Shown: positions 1 to 9,870 of the stretch, piece by piece
How the letters are laid out: each line of letters opens with the position of its first letter
Numbering within the stretch: position 1 is the first letter of the stretch
NCBI GenBank assembly: GCA_036925085.1
Contig: JAUPFP010000005.1
Span: 6,285,855-6,349,854 of the forward strand
Direction: 5' to 3'
From: Brachycybe producta
Lineage: Eukaryota > Arthropoda > Diplopoda > Playtdesmida > Andrognathidae
Length of the DNA stretch: 64,000 nucleotides
Program-made: the position numbers and the translations under genes
The notes under the pieces: model-generated
The model's input: the letters and a program-made list of their open reading frames with translations, nothing else
Told to the model about the DNA's origin: nothing
The model's database searches: none

Positions 1-456
1 TAATTCAACACTTTTTAAAAAAACCCTCAAATTATAACTTTGAAAACAAAACAAAAAGTTAAGCATCAGCCATTTTTGCCCATCTTTTAATTTTTTTTTA
101 AAGATGGTGAAAAATTTAACGAAAAAAACTTTTTAACTTAAAACAATGTCATAAAAATTATTTGAAACTAGAATAGAATAATGATACTTTCATTATTGTG
201 TCTTTAAAATTACGGTTTTCACCTGAAGTACGTAAAAAGGTGGCTGATATATTAAATAGGTTAAGACACAGTTCAGATAAAAGTTACAACTTTTATGAAC
301 AATTTTAATAAAAAAAAAGCAACATTAAGAAGAAAAAAATTCAGAAGTAGAAAAAACTAAAAAAAAGTTTATGCTTTTTTTTTAGCCATTGATAAAAAAA
401 CCCCCGCAATATTTGCACGTTAAGCTCGTTGTAGAGAGTAAACCGCCTCCTAATAT
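1..456. other. AT-rich non-coding stretch
   Basis: Nothing gene-like is visible. The stretch is A/T homopolymer-rich and every frame is broken by stops. It ends at the start of a candidate fold-back element. Confidence 0.7.
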
Positions 457-917
457 CTGGTTATTCCGTCTTTGAGAAAGAAATTAAGAATAAAAGTGTT
501 TTATTTTAGAAATTGTAAGGAAAAAGTATATTAAACTAATAATTAAACTATGTTAGAAAATGCCGCAAATTTAAGCAGATGATGATGATTAACAAACAAT
601 ACTTTTACTTAAATTATTGTTCATAAATAATTTATTTTAAGTTAAGTATTTATTTCAGTTTCTCTTTATACCTCGTTTTCACTACAAAAATTATCTGCAG
701 TTAAAAAGTTAACCACAGTTAATTTTCTAGTGGAAATGAATCTGCTTACTTTAACCGTAGGTTAAATTTCTGAACAATGGACATCACACAACAGTACCAC
801 TTCTAGCTTGTCTGTAGTTAACTATAACCTTGATTAGGTAGGCCTAACTATACAGTTCATTTTTGTAGTGGAAACAAGGTATTAGTGGGTTGCTATTTTG
901 AAACGCGGAATAACCAG
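457..917. mobile_element. Candidate fold-back element with CTGGTTATTCCG ends
   Basis: The left end CTGGTTATTCCG (457-468) is matched by its reverse complement ending at 917. A related terminal word (GAACTCTGGTTATTC-like) recurs at about 2766, 38781, 41739 and 50905. The interior holds the 669-881 element, so this would be an outer layer. I found no clean target-site duplication, only CCTAAT-like sequence near both ends. The boundaries are inferred from the inverted ends alone. Confidence 0.45.
669..881. mobile_element. MITE, group B, AGTTAAC-word family
   Basis: The ends are inverted repeats of about 25 bp matching at 22 positions (left TACCTCGTTTTCACTACAAA, right in reverse TACCTTGTTTCCACTACAAA). 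The interior is dominated by one word and its complement: GCAGTTAAAAAGTTAACC, GTTAACTATAACC and similar. A longer, more decayed relative lies at 17949-18393. There is no coding capacity. The superfamily is not assigned; a TA-type target is suggested by the T/A flanks but not proven. Confidence 0.7.
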
Positions 918-2183
918 AGTTCCTAAATTATTTTTATAAACAACCTTCTAAAAAAAATATCAAAAGTGTTTCATTTTACTCTTCTAGTTTCAAGCAAATT
1001 TTGAGAAAATTCTTTTATAAAATTGCTACATAAAAAGCGTTCCATTTGAGCTTCTGAGTGATTACAAATTCAGGTCCAAAATTCAAGAAACAGCAATTTG
1101 ACACTTGAAACTTCAAACTTAACTTGTTCCACAACAATATTGTACAGAGTGTTCAAAATTGAAGTTCAAAGTGCTAAAAATATCTTTTTCCTGAAATTAG
1201 GCCTAAGATTTATGGGAAACAACCCCTTTTTAAGCTCAAGCTTAATCCTCCTTTTAAAAAAGTAATAATCTCGTACAAGTTGTACATAAAAATACTCATA
1301 AACAATGTCCAAATTTAAACTTGAGCTGTTTGTTGTCCACTCTCTCTTTCTCGCACTCATTCTCTCCTCTTTTTAGTAACTTCTATTCTTGTTTCCATAA
1401 TAAACACTAAAAGATAAATAAAAGACCAAGGTTTTTTAAAAAAAAAACATTTTCAGGCTTCAAGTCCTCCTTTGAAAATAGACGATTTAAGAAGAAACAC
1501 CAAGGGGAGAGATGAGAATGATAAAAAGGGAGCAAAACAAATTTAGCAACCTGAATGAAAATTAACCCCAATGTCCAAAGCACAACTGAAGCAAACCGTA
1601 ATATGTATGGCAAACTAAACTGTAATAGAAAAAGAGCCTTTAATCTTTAAAGAGATGATGATGATGATGATGATGGTAGCAAAAGAAGACTCTTGGCAAC
1701 ACAATCATTCAATAAAAGATGCAAACTACAATTTCCGTCCTCAATTCCTTCACACAAACCTCCTTCCTTTCAATGTAGTTTTCTTTCTTTCCTGAGTTGT
1801 TTTAAAGAACATCCCTTCTTTTCTTTATTTTTCCTACGCTCTCAACTTTTTCTTTTTTCTTTTAATTCAGGACTTACAAAACATTGCACAAATAAACTAG
1901 AAAGGCATTAACATAACAATGGCCTCATTAGAAGCTAAATTCTTCATGTAACAAAATTTCAAGAAGAGAAAAAAGGATGGGAATGAAATTTACTGTTGTT
2001 ACTCAAAGTGAAAAAGTGGAGAAAATTGTCAATTTCTATCCGTCTATTTTCTTACCACTCATAGGTCCCTAACTATTTTCCATCAGAGAATTAGAAACAA
2101 TTATCAATAAAATCTAAACTTTGTAGAAAAAAAGTCCAATAATGTGAACAATGTTTTGTGTCACTATTTCTTATATACACTGA
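918..2183. other. Non-coding stretch with repeat fragments
   Basis: It holds a degenerate unit rich in TTCAAACTT/TTGAAGTTC words (about 1030-1220), related to the arrays at 9400 and 33181. It also has a CTTCTAGTTTC fragment near 980 shared with the fold-back elements, a (GAT)7 run at 1654-1674, and pyrimidine-rich DNA near 1780-1870. The small frames here have composition typical of AT-rich noise. Confidence 0.6.
1654..1675. repeat. (GAT)n microsatellite
   Basis: Seven GAT units. GAT/ATC runs recur near 12961, 18709, 20290, 32720, 44937, 49773, 59015 and 62992, making this the commonest trinucleotide in the window. Confidence 0.95.
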
Positions 2184-2740
2184 TTAAGGTGGCTGAATAG
2201 AATAGATATTTATTTTGTTTTCGTCCTTCCAGTTTCCAGGCTATTATTATATTCTACAGCAGGTCTCTTCCATTCTCTCCATCCGCGGTTTTGAGAAAAT
2301 TTATATTTTTAAAGTGAACTTTTTCAGGAGAAACAATATAAAAAATTCAAAGTGTTTTATAAACTAGAATAGTTGGTAATAATGCTAAAAAATTTTTTCA
2401 AGATATCTTTAAAAATAAACATCTACGACAGTTTGAAAAAGGCGAAAATAGTTCTTCATGAAATGTCAATGGTAAAACCAAAAACCGGGTCATTTTCAAA
2501 CTGCTATAAAATGTTCATTTTTTAAAGATATTGCAACGAAAAACCTTCTAGCATTATCGTCTACCATTCTAGTTTTGAAAACAAATTTGAACTTTATTGT
2601 AATATTGTGTCTAAAAACGTTCACTTGACGTTATTGCACCCAAATTTTCCAAAAACGTCTATGGAGCACAGCATTAACTCCATGCAGTAGCACAATCCGG
2701 GAAGACAAAAGCAAAACAAATACCTATTCCGCCACCTTAA
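2184..2740. mobile_element. Fold-back DNA element bounded by TTAA
   Basis: TTAA at 2184-2187 and at 2737-2740 brackets inverted ends GGTGGC...GCCACC. The inverted similarity continues for about 40 bp (TATTTRTTTTG and T-rich GTC blocks) with one short indel. The arms continue inward: an AACTAGAATAG block near 2365 is mirrored by CATTCTAGTTTTG near 2570, so most of the element could fold on itself. TTAA flanks fit piggyBac-type insertion, but the ends are not classical piggyBac CCC termini and a TA target is equally possible. No coding frame. Confidence 0.65.
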
Positions 2741-3218
2741 GTTGTTTTATGAACAGCTTATTTTCGAACTCCGGTTATTCTTGCGTAAAGCCTAGAACAC
2801 ACACGCGCGCGAAATTCTGTTCAGAAAAAAACAACAGAATACGTAAATGAGAAAATTATTCGCCAAAAGTGAACGGAAAAATGTCCTGAAAAATGAGTTG
2901 AACAAAACTCAACTTTTTAAGTTGTAAAATTTTCAGTCTAAAATTCTGACCAATCTGCATGAAGCATTAGTACGGTAATTTGCTTGTGTGCGCAGTGTTT
3001 CTTTCCTTGCTCATTAACGGGGACGGAAATTTCCTGATTTCCCAATGTGTTCTTATTTTCTCTTTCCGCGGTGGAATTCCGTGTGTGTGTTTCAGGCTTA
3101 TGGGTAGGTTTATTATATTCACCAGATTGTCCTAAAATTTGCAACTTTTGATGCTACTAAAAATTAGCTTCACATCAACGTCATGTACAGGAAGGAGTCG
3201 AAGGACATTCTGTAATAA
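2741..3218. other. Non-coding stretch with a solitary element end
   Basis: A single ACTCCGGTTATTC-like end lies near 2768, matching the fold-back family at 38781. I found no partner end. No gene is visible. Confidence 0.5.
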
Positions 3219-3476
3219 TACCTAGTAGACACCTGATAATTTAAATGCATTTAAATAATAAACGTGGTCTACACAGCCCTGTGAAGAGCAAACAAACAAT
3301 ATTTCGAATTCAATTTATAAACTATTATATAAACTATTGACATTAAAATATTGATTTAGTATTTCAATTTAAAATATTAATAATAAAGTCAATTTTTATT
3401 AGGTTCATGTCCGTAACTGGATTCCGTATAATTAACCTAAACACATTTCATTTGAATTCATTTAGCTCTATGATTC
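3219..3476 (+). mobile_element. MITE, group B, TACCTAGTACAC family (copy 1)
   Basis: It starts TACCTAGTAGACACCTGATA and continues through TTTAAATGCATTTAAATAA, CCCTGTGAAG and CAAACAAACAATAT blocks. These are shared in order with 57185-57499 (same strand) and 49176-49472 (opposite strand). The distal terminus is degraded: the CATGTGCGTACAAGGTA seen in the 57185 copy is replaced by unrelated sequence. Three collinear copies make this a firm family. Non-coding. Confidence 0.8.
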
Positions 3477-3620
3477 TCCAAACACTTTAACGATTGCATT
3501 CCTTTTATAAACTCAAAATTTCTGCGAACGCAACGGAAAGCAGAAATGTAGAATTTTTTTTAAATATTTTTTTTGGCTTTTTTCACGAATGTGAGACCCA
3601 ATTGTAACACACTTTGATTT
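3477..3620. mobile_element. Decayed fragment of the GGATC/GCAGAAA repeat family
   Basis: It contains GCGAACGCAACGGAAAGCAG followed by a T-rich stretch and a CACGAATGTGAGACCCAATT end. The same order is seen at 15407, 29440 and 57600. It is incomplete; no left end was identified. Confidence 0.4.
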
Positions 3621-3727
3621 TTTTTTTCTTCTTAAAATTGCATCTAAACAAAGTTTAGTCCACTTAACTTCAGATAAACAATTTTAATTTAGTTCAGAAT
3701 GTTTATGTGAGCGTATCAATGAAAAGA

Positions 3728-3730
<3 letters not shown>

Positions 3731-3765
<35 letters not shown>
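3731..3765. repeat. (AC)n microsatellite
   Basis: About 17 uninterrupted AC units, followed by CT-rich sequence at about 3900-3945 and a short CTAT run near 3968. Confidence 0.95.
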
Positions 3766-3767
<2 letters not shown>

Positions 3768-3945
3768 CAGACAAGAAGAGCTTACACACATTCACAAAAA
3801 CACACAAAAGGAGAAAATTCTTCAATTGTGTCCAAACAGTTCAAAGCCAAAATCGACTATTTGTATCCAATAATCATTTCCTTCAGGGTTCTTCTTCTCT
3901 TAATTCTCTCTCACACATTCTCTCCCTCTCTCTCTCTCTCATACA

Positions 3946-4723
3946 TACACTTCATTCATTCATTCTCTATCTATCTATCTCTCTTTTCAAATCCTAATCT
4001 TTTATTCCTTTCATTTGATTGCGTGTACCACAATAAATTCAATGCTTGTTGTAAACATTTGGCAATAACAGTAAAAGTTCTAAGTTTACAACTACTGTAT
4101 ACATTCAATGTGCATTACCTCTAAAAACAAACAGAAAAAAAAAGAATTAATTGCAATTAACGCTTTAATTTCGAAAATGCACTGAAGCAATAGAAGAGAA
4201 TAAAAGAAAGAAAGGTTTTTTTTGTTTCTTCTTCTTCTACAATTTTCTTCTGTTCTTTTTTTTTTTCATTTATACTGTCATGTTGTAAATACAACTAACT
4301 AACTGTAACCTAGATTGGAGAAGACGCAATGAAAAGAATAAGCCAATGAAACACAATCACACTATAATGTTACAAAGTGTAGCATCTTTTTTTTTTTTTA
4401 AAAAATCTTTTAGTAGTCAAAAGAGAGAACGACATCATCCAATTTGAGAAAACAGTAACAAACTTGAAAAATCTCACAAATATATACATTCTTTCACAAA
4501 AAGAAAATTGGAATGAAATGACGAGAAAAGATGAAAATACTTATAACATATTTTATAAAGAGAAACAGAAAAAAAAAAAAACGTATTCTTTCTCTTCAAC
4601 AACTTTAATTAAGCAACATTTTCCAATTATAAAATTCTTGAAAAGTTTCATAAATTAACCGACCAAACAATGAAAATTCATTTCATATCTATCTCTCCGT
4701 GTGTGGGTGTTCATTCTTTGCTT
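3946..4723. other. Non-coding homopolymer-rich stretch
   Basis: Poly-T and poly-A runs (4250-4266, 4388-4404, 4569-4580) dominate. No repeat family or gene was recognised. Confidence 0.55.
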
Positions 4724-5057
4724 AAGCCTCGTTTTCACGGTGATAGTTCTGTCACATGACAGTGTGACGTCTACTTCATAGATATCATTGAGTCAACAAC
4801 AGTGTTGCCAATCTCTCCCTACAGAAGCCAAATTTCCCTACAAAGTGGATATTTCCCCTACAAAGTGGCTATTTCCCCTACAAGCGGTCACTCCACAACT
4901 ATTACTATTGCGACAGTCAAACGAGATAGTGTGATAGTCACTATCGCAACAGTGTGATAGTGACTATCATGTGGTCTACACTATGATAGTTCTCGCGATA
5001 GTTGCTGCTGTCATGACAGCAACTATCGTGAAAACGATCATTGTGAAAACGAGGCTT
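4724..5057. mobile_element. MITE, group B, TGATAGTGACTATCA-word family
   Basis: A perfect 15-bp terminal inverted repeat AAGCCTCGTTTTCAC (4724-4738 and 5043-5057), with TA at 4723-4724 and 5058-5059. The right half is an array of short palindromes: TGATAGTGACTATCA-like units, and GTTGCTGCTGTCATGACAGCAAC-like pairing near 4999-5025. A 20-bp tandem repeat sits in the left half. No coding capacity. Confidence 0.78.
4811..4890 (+). repeat. 20-bp tandem repeat, four units, inside a MITE
   Basis: Units of the form ATTTCCCCTACAAAGTGGCT start at 4811 (diverged), 4831, 4851 and 4871. It is confined to the 4724-5057 element. Confidence 0.8.
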
Positions 5058-5059
5058 TA

Positions 5060-5282
5060 TGTTTTGTTCTGTCCGTGCGTGTACTATTTCTTCTGTATGC
5101 ATGTGCGTGCTACGTGTATGCAGGCAATCTGTTTCTCTATTGGTTGCATGCGATAACTCTTTCTGTGTGTGTTGTGTTCTCTGTATATGTCTTGGTTTTG
5201 TGTGTGCATTCATTCTTTTTTCTTACTTGCACGTTGTTTACATGTAACTTTCCAGGTGTATGTTTGTGACAGCACTGTGCTT
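5060..5282. repeat. GT-rich degenerate repeat
   Basis: TGTGTGTT, TGCATGTG and TTCTTTTTTC words without fixed period. It resumes at 5460-5670 after an inserted MITE-2 and resembles 6800-6950, 11226-12010 (opposite strand) and 37039-37386. The Cys/Val/Phe-rich frames here are artefacts of that composition. Confidence 0.6.
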
Positions 5283-5445
5283 AGCACTAACTTTTCGTTT
5301 GCCCCGCCCTTTTATGAGCGTCAGACCAAATATCAATTAATTAGAAATTGATAAGGGCGGGGCATGTGACATCAGACCCAGTAACTAACCAATTAGAAAT
5401 TGACAACGCTCCATAAAAGGGCGGGGCATACGAAAAGTTAGTGCT
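5283..5445. mobile_element. MITE-2 copy (CGAAAAGTTAGTGCT ends)
   Basis: The ends AGCACTAACTTTTCG and CGAAAAGTTAGTGCT are perfect inverses of 15 bp, followed by CCCCGCCCTTTTATGAGCG on both arms. The middle has TGTGACATCAGAC and ACCAATTAGAAATTG, which parallel the MITE-1 core, so the two families look related. It interrupts the GT-rich repeat. No exact target duplication was found. Confidence 0.8.
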
Positions 5446-5886
5446 GGGCAGAACTGCCTGTACGTTTGTGCGTGCGCGCTATTTCTATTCATGTGTGCAT
5501 TTTCGCTAAGTGTGTACTCTTATTTAGTACGTGTGATTTGCATGTGAGCCTAATTTTTCGGTGTGAATTTACTCTTGTGTTGCATGTGTGTGTTGTATGT
5601 ATGTGTGTGTATGTACTGTTTCAGACTGTCTATATTTGTTTTTTGCATGTGTGTGTTGCAAATTACTATTACAACCCAGCCGCCAATAGGCTTTAAGCCA
5701 CGCATGCCCGAGGACATACAACAGTCTATGTTACTGATACAATCGGAAGATAATTACACACTGAGATGCCCGAGGACAAGTATCAGACTAAGTGAGAGTT
5801 GTAGAGCAGTAAAAAAGTTCAGAGCACTCTGGTTGGTGGACACTAGCCATCTGTACTAGATTCACTACTGATACTGTTGTCGCTTC
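5446..5886. other. GT-rich repeat then unclassified sequence
   Basis: GT-rich sequence runs to about 5665. At 5703 and 5767 the phrase ATGCCCGAGGACA occurs twice, 64 bp apart, in an open plus-strand frame ending at 5859. This frame is short, starts in simple repeat and resembles no family I know; I treat it as non-coding. Confidence 0.45.
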
Positions 5887-6048
5887 ACAGGCAGTTAGAA
5901 ATCTGGGAGAACTTTAGTTGGCTCCACCCTTGTTATGACAACCGGCAACGTCCGGTGACGTCAGACTACATAACCAACCAATTAGAAGTTGCATTCGTCA
6001 TAACACGGGCGAAAGCAACTGAAGTTCTCCCCGATTTCTAACTCCTGT
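5887..6048. mobile_element. MITE-1 copy (hAT-like)
   Basis: The ends ACAGGCAGTTAGAAATC and GATTTCTAACTCCTGT are inverted. The flanks are GTCGCTTC before and ATCGCTTC just after (one base offset), an 8-bp target duplication with one mismatch. This copy lacks part of the core found in the 205-bp copies. It keeps TGACGTCA at 5956-5963 and CCAAT near 5981. The orientation of the core is opposite to the 61423 copy. Confidence 0.8.
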
Positions 6049-6066
6049 CATCGCTTCTGTTTGTAC

Positions 6067-6702
6067 TAGAGTCCTGCATCGACCAGGGTGGTTATTAGCC
6101 GATAGCTGTTGGCCGAATTTTTTTATATAGGTCCATAGACAAATTCTATTTTGTGGGTAGCCTATTTGTTTAATTTGCCAACAGAAACCAATGGAAAAAA
6201 TTAGTAGGTCAACCAGCTTTTCTATTGGTCGAATGGGCCGTTTGGGTCGAATGGGCTGTTTGGGTCGAAAGGGCCATTTGGGTTGAATGGGCCACTTGGG
6301 TCGAATTGGCTGTTTGGGTTGCATTTGTTTTTTGTGAACATACATTTTTTGTCCCACATTAGCCTTCTCTATAATAAACCTATAGGAAGCTTCACTCTGT
6401 CAGTCCTGAGTTACTGCTCTATTTATGCTTAAGAATTCACTTCAAAGAAAAAATGGATGAAGGTGGGGCTGAAAATTCTGAAGTGGATGTTTTACAGCCA
6501 ACAGAAATGTTTGAATTTTGATAAAATTTATAAAAAAAAAAATATTTACTTTGTTGATTCTTTTAATAGCTTTATTCGGCGTTTAATTCGGCCCGGCCAC
6601 TTCATTCGACCCGGCTGATTTCTGGTCGACCATGACCGACCCCACCTTGTATGTTGAAACGGCTTGGCCGACCCTCAAAAAAATAAAAATGCAGGACTCT
6701 TA
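6067..6702. mobile_element. hAT-like non-autonomous element, TCGACC-word family
   Basis: The ends TAGAGTCCTGCAT and (reversed) TAAGAGTCCTGCAT are bracketed by GTTTGTAC (6059-6066) and GTCCGTAC (6703-6710): an 8-bp target duplication with two T/C differences. The interior is rich in GGTCGA/TCGACC and GGCC words and contains an 18-bp minisatellite. Length is 636 bp and there is no transposase frame. It begins 18 bp after the MITE-1 copy ends. Confidence 0.75.
6227..6322 (+). repeat. 18-bp minisatellite, about 5.3 units
   Basis: Units of GGTCGAATGGGCCGTTTG repeat without indels. The minus strand therefore reads as a Pro/Lys/Arg/Ile hexapeptide repeat, which I regard as a by-product. It lies inside the 6067-6702 element. 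Confidence 0.88.
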
Positions 6703-8046
6703 GTCCGTACTATCACCATCTGTGGTGGTGTAAGGAAAAACTGCCTCATTTGCAAAGATACACAGGGCTGCCACATGGTTGCAAAGACAACATGCCAGAC
6801 AACACCATGTGTGTGTGCGCGCGTGTATGTGGTCTTTCATTCTGTATTCTGATTTGGATGTGTTTACTCTTTGTGTGTGTTCTTTTTCTTCATGTGCGTG
6901 AGCTCTTTCACTACGTATTTTTGTGTGTACGCCCCCTTCTGTAATCTCCTCAACCATGTCTGTAGTCAGACCTCAATCTCTTGCCGTGTATTCCTTGTTA
7001 ATTTTATCTGTATGAAGGAGTAAAACTTGTGCTTCAATCTCATTGATCGATTGTTTTAAAAATGTTATATCCCTGCAGGTTTAAGAACGAAAACATCTGA
7101 TAAAACAACTGCAGGACTAATAAAACATCCAAATGCCTCATTTATACTTTATAAATAAAATAGAATTTCCTACATGTGAAACAAACAGCTTTTTTTTCTT
7201 CTACTCAAAAATAAACCTTCAATTAATATTAATAATTTTAATAAATAGAAATCAAGAGGAATTTGTTGTTTGGTAAAACAATGTGCAAGTAAAGTTTTAA
7301 AGTCTTAAAATTTGGTGTCTCTAAAGAAGGGTGGTAATTATCCTCCTCCTCCTCCTCCAAATGTTAACCCCTCTTTGTGAAACATCTCCCCTTTAAGTCA
7401 GACACTGCGGCTCGAATTTGCATACCAAATTAACTATAAGGCCTCTGAGATACAGATAATTGCGAATTTGTTCTCCAAATCGAATTTGTTGTTCTCCACG
7501 ACCGCCATTTATTTTTACAACAATGTAACAGGACAAATGAAAATCCATGTTATATAGGTGTATGTAGAAGAATATAAACCCCTTTTCCCATCAACCCTCC
7601 CCCCTCTTCTTTCATATCTTCTTCCCCCTCCTAATTTAAGTCAAAACTTAGAACCAAATGAGAATTGTTGAATGAGTTGTTCTCTTTGTATAATTAAGAA
7701 ATTAGTAGAAATCGACTTTAATTGGACAATGAGACACCAAATGTAAAAGAAAGAAGTTCTAGTTTTATTGAAAGTGAAAACGAGGAAGAAAGATGCTGGC
7801 TGCAAAATGGACTGCTGCAGCTTGTAAAACCACCTACCATGAAGTTCCATTTCCCCTGGAAATGTTTCTTTTTCATTTTCATAAAACAGTCCTGTTTCCA
7901 TTAGGTCAAAATACATAACTTTATAGAAAATTATTTTTCAAACGGCCACAAAAACGTTTATTTTTAAAAGATAACAACTTGAAAATAATGAGAACACATA
8001 CACCGAGAACTAATTTCATTTTCTATCAAAATCAATTTTCTTGTCT
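6703..8046. other. Non-coding stretch
   Basis: GT-rich sequence (TGTGTGTGCGCGCG near 6809) up to about 6950, then unstructured AT-rich DNA with a (CCT)n run near 7340-7357. The overlapping opposite frames at 7641-7916 look like chance. No gene signal. Confidence 0.55.
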
Positions 8047-8289
8047 TAAGCAGCGATCACACTTGCTATTTTTCTCACAAGATTCCATGCAAGAAATCAG
8101 TCAAATATTGCTATGAATCTTGCAGTTTCTTGCAACCCCCCCCCCCCCCCAAAAAAGATCATCATTTTCGGTAAGACAGTGGTGCAAGAAACCACTTTTA
8201 AGTCTTGCAAAAAATGTTATCACATTGGTAATTTCAATTAATTCAACTGACACATTGCAGTGAATCTTGCCAATCTGATCACCACTTTA
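8047..8289. mobile_element. MITE, group B, TTGCAAGA-word family (copy 1)
   Basis: The left end TAAGCAGCGATCACACTTGC is mirrored by GATCACCACTTTA at the right. It is collinear with 32093-32361 (CAAGAAACCACTT, GTCTTGCAA, CACATTGCAGTGAATCTTGC). The interior repeats CTTGCA/TGCAAGA words. A C15 run at 8136-8150 is at a position where the other copy has none. Confidence 0.8.
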
Positions 8290-8292
8290 AAG

Positions 8293-8498
8293 ACAGGCAG
8301 TTAGAAATCGGGGAAAACTTCAGTTGGCTCCGCCCTTTTTATGACGACTGGCAACTTCTAATTGGTTGGTTATGTAGTCTGACGTCACATGCTCCGCCCT
8401 TTTCAACGTCAGACCACATAACCAGCCAATTACAAGTTGCCGGTCGTCATAACAAGGGCGGAGCCAACTGAAGTTCTGACCGATTTCTAACTGTATGT
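8293..8498. mobile_element. MITE-1 copy (hAT-like)
   Basis: The ends ACAGGCAGTTAGAAATCGG and CCGATTTCTAACTGTATGT are inverted. The flanking 8-mers are CTTTAAAG (8285-8292) and CTTCAAAG (8499-8506), 7 of 8 identical. The left target copy overlaps the last bases of the group B element, so MITE-1 landed exactly at its edge. TGACGTCA is at 8380-8387, with GC-box-like CTCCGCCC on both arms. Confidence 0.9.
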
Positions 8499-8605
8499 CT
8501 TCAAAGTTGCTTTTAAAACAAGTTTACATCTACTTCTGTAAATCTTTATCTAAACAGTGCTGAGTCATTTTTTTTTACTGATGAGCAACTTTAATGACCC
8601 TATCG

Positions 8606-8618
8606 TAGCGCCATCTAG
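8606..8618 (-). promoter_or_regulatory. CTCF-like motif TAGCGCCATCTAG
   Basis: The reverse complement CTAGATGGCGCTA fits the AGRKGGCGC core bound by animal CTCF, in the form typical of insects. This is a sequence match only. Similar motifs occur at 32567, 33643, 37636, 42296, 54099, 54367 and 63677. Confidence 0.35.
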
Positions 8619-8849
8619 ATCATATATACAGTATACATGTATATATTTAGCAATTACGTTTTGATGCAATCTAACATAAAATAAAAAGGCATCAATTTTT
8701 TATCACATTTTTAATGTGTTGTCATTAAATGTTTCTCTCTCTTTCCATATGTTGAGAATACGTAAATTAGAGGCGAGATTTCTTGGTTGACTGATGCATT
8801 TTGCTCACAAAAGATGAAGAAAAGAAGATTGCTCTTTTATTTTATTTTG

Positions 8850-8905
<56 letters not shown>

Positions 8906-8945
8906 CATATATATATATATAACATATATATATATATATATATAT

Positions 8946-8984
<39 letters not shown>

Positions 8985-9010
8985 CATATATAAATATATA
9001 TATATATACA
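8850..9010. repeat. (AT)n microsatellite with AACATAT interruptions
   Basis: About 160 bp of TA repeats broken several times by AACATAT. The Tyr/Ile-alternating frames on both strands are translations of this repeat. Confidence 0.97.
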
Positions 9011-9399
9011 CGTATGTGCCACCACCACCACCATAACATTTTCTTCTCTCTTCTTCACTTTTTCATTATGCATATATAATATGTATTTTACGAGTTTGTA
9101 ATCGATCTTAAATAAAGCTACTATGAGAGCAGCAACATCTTCAAGAAACTTTTTAAGTTTATGAAGGAGAAAATAGGAAAATAACACAAAAAAAGGGGGG
9201 AAGAAACAAAGATGAGAATCAAACCTACTGTTAATATAAAATCTTCCAAACTAAAACCCCTGAAAATTAAAGGGATTTCATATTAAGATTGGGTTTTATG
9301 CAAGATTAAAAAGGGCACTGAACTGTCAAGAGAAACCAAATGGACAGTAAAGAAATTGTAACAACATTCCTTTAGTCTCTTTGTAGGTCCAAAACTTTC

Positions 9400-9870
9400 C
9401 CTAAGCCTCAAATTCAAAAATCAAACTTAGCACTTAAAACAAACTTGAAGATTGAACCCTCTGAACAGGAAAATCAACAAAGAAAACCCCCTTGTTTTAA
9501 TGAGTATTCTAGAAAACGAGATTTTTCTAAGTTGGAACTCTTCTCAAAGTTCACGTTGAAGACCAAATGTCAAGTTTCCTTCTTGAATTAAGACTTCAAT
9601 TCAAGTTGAACTTGAACTCTCTGAACCCAGGGTTCAATATAATAAAACCATGTTTTAATAAGTACTGTAGAACTGGGGTTTTTAATGGTGAAACTCTGCT
9701 CAGAGGATCCAAGTTAAAAGGTTACGTGTTTTAAATTTCCTTCTTGAATTTGGACTTCAATTTTAACTTGAACTCTCTGAATGAAGGATTGTTATGCTAT
9801 AAGCCTGTTTAGAAGGTTCAAATGTCAAATTTATTTCTTGAATTTCGACTTCAAACTCAGTCTTATTAAG
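9400..9870. repeat. Degenerate tandem repeat of about 158 bp
   Basis: The phrase TTGAAC(C/T)CTCTGAA recurs near 9452, 9612 and 9768. Each copy is preceded by a TTTCCTTCTTGAATT block at similar spacing. Related units lie at 33181-33560 and fragments near 1030, 10390 and 35350, so this is a dispersed, tandem-prone repeat. Non-coding. Confidence 0.6.

Noticed and set aside
5998-6357. Pro/Lys/Arg-rich frame on the minus strand
   Set aside because: It arises from the 18-bp repeat inside a hAT-like element and crosses a MITE-1 boundary.
8837-9187. Tyr/Ile-rich frames on both strands
   Set aside because: Direct translation of the (AT)n microsatellite.
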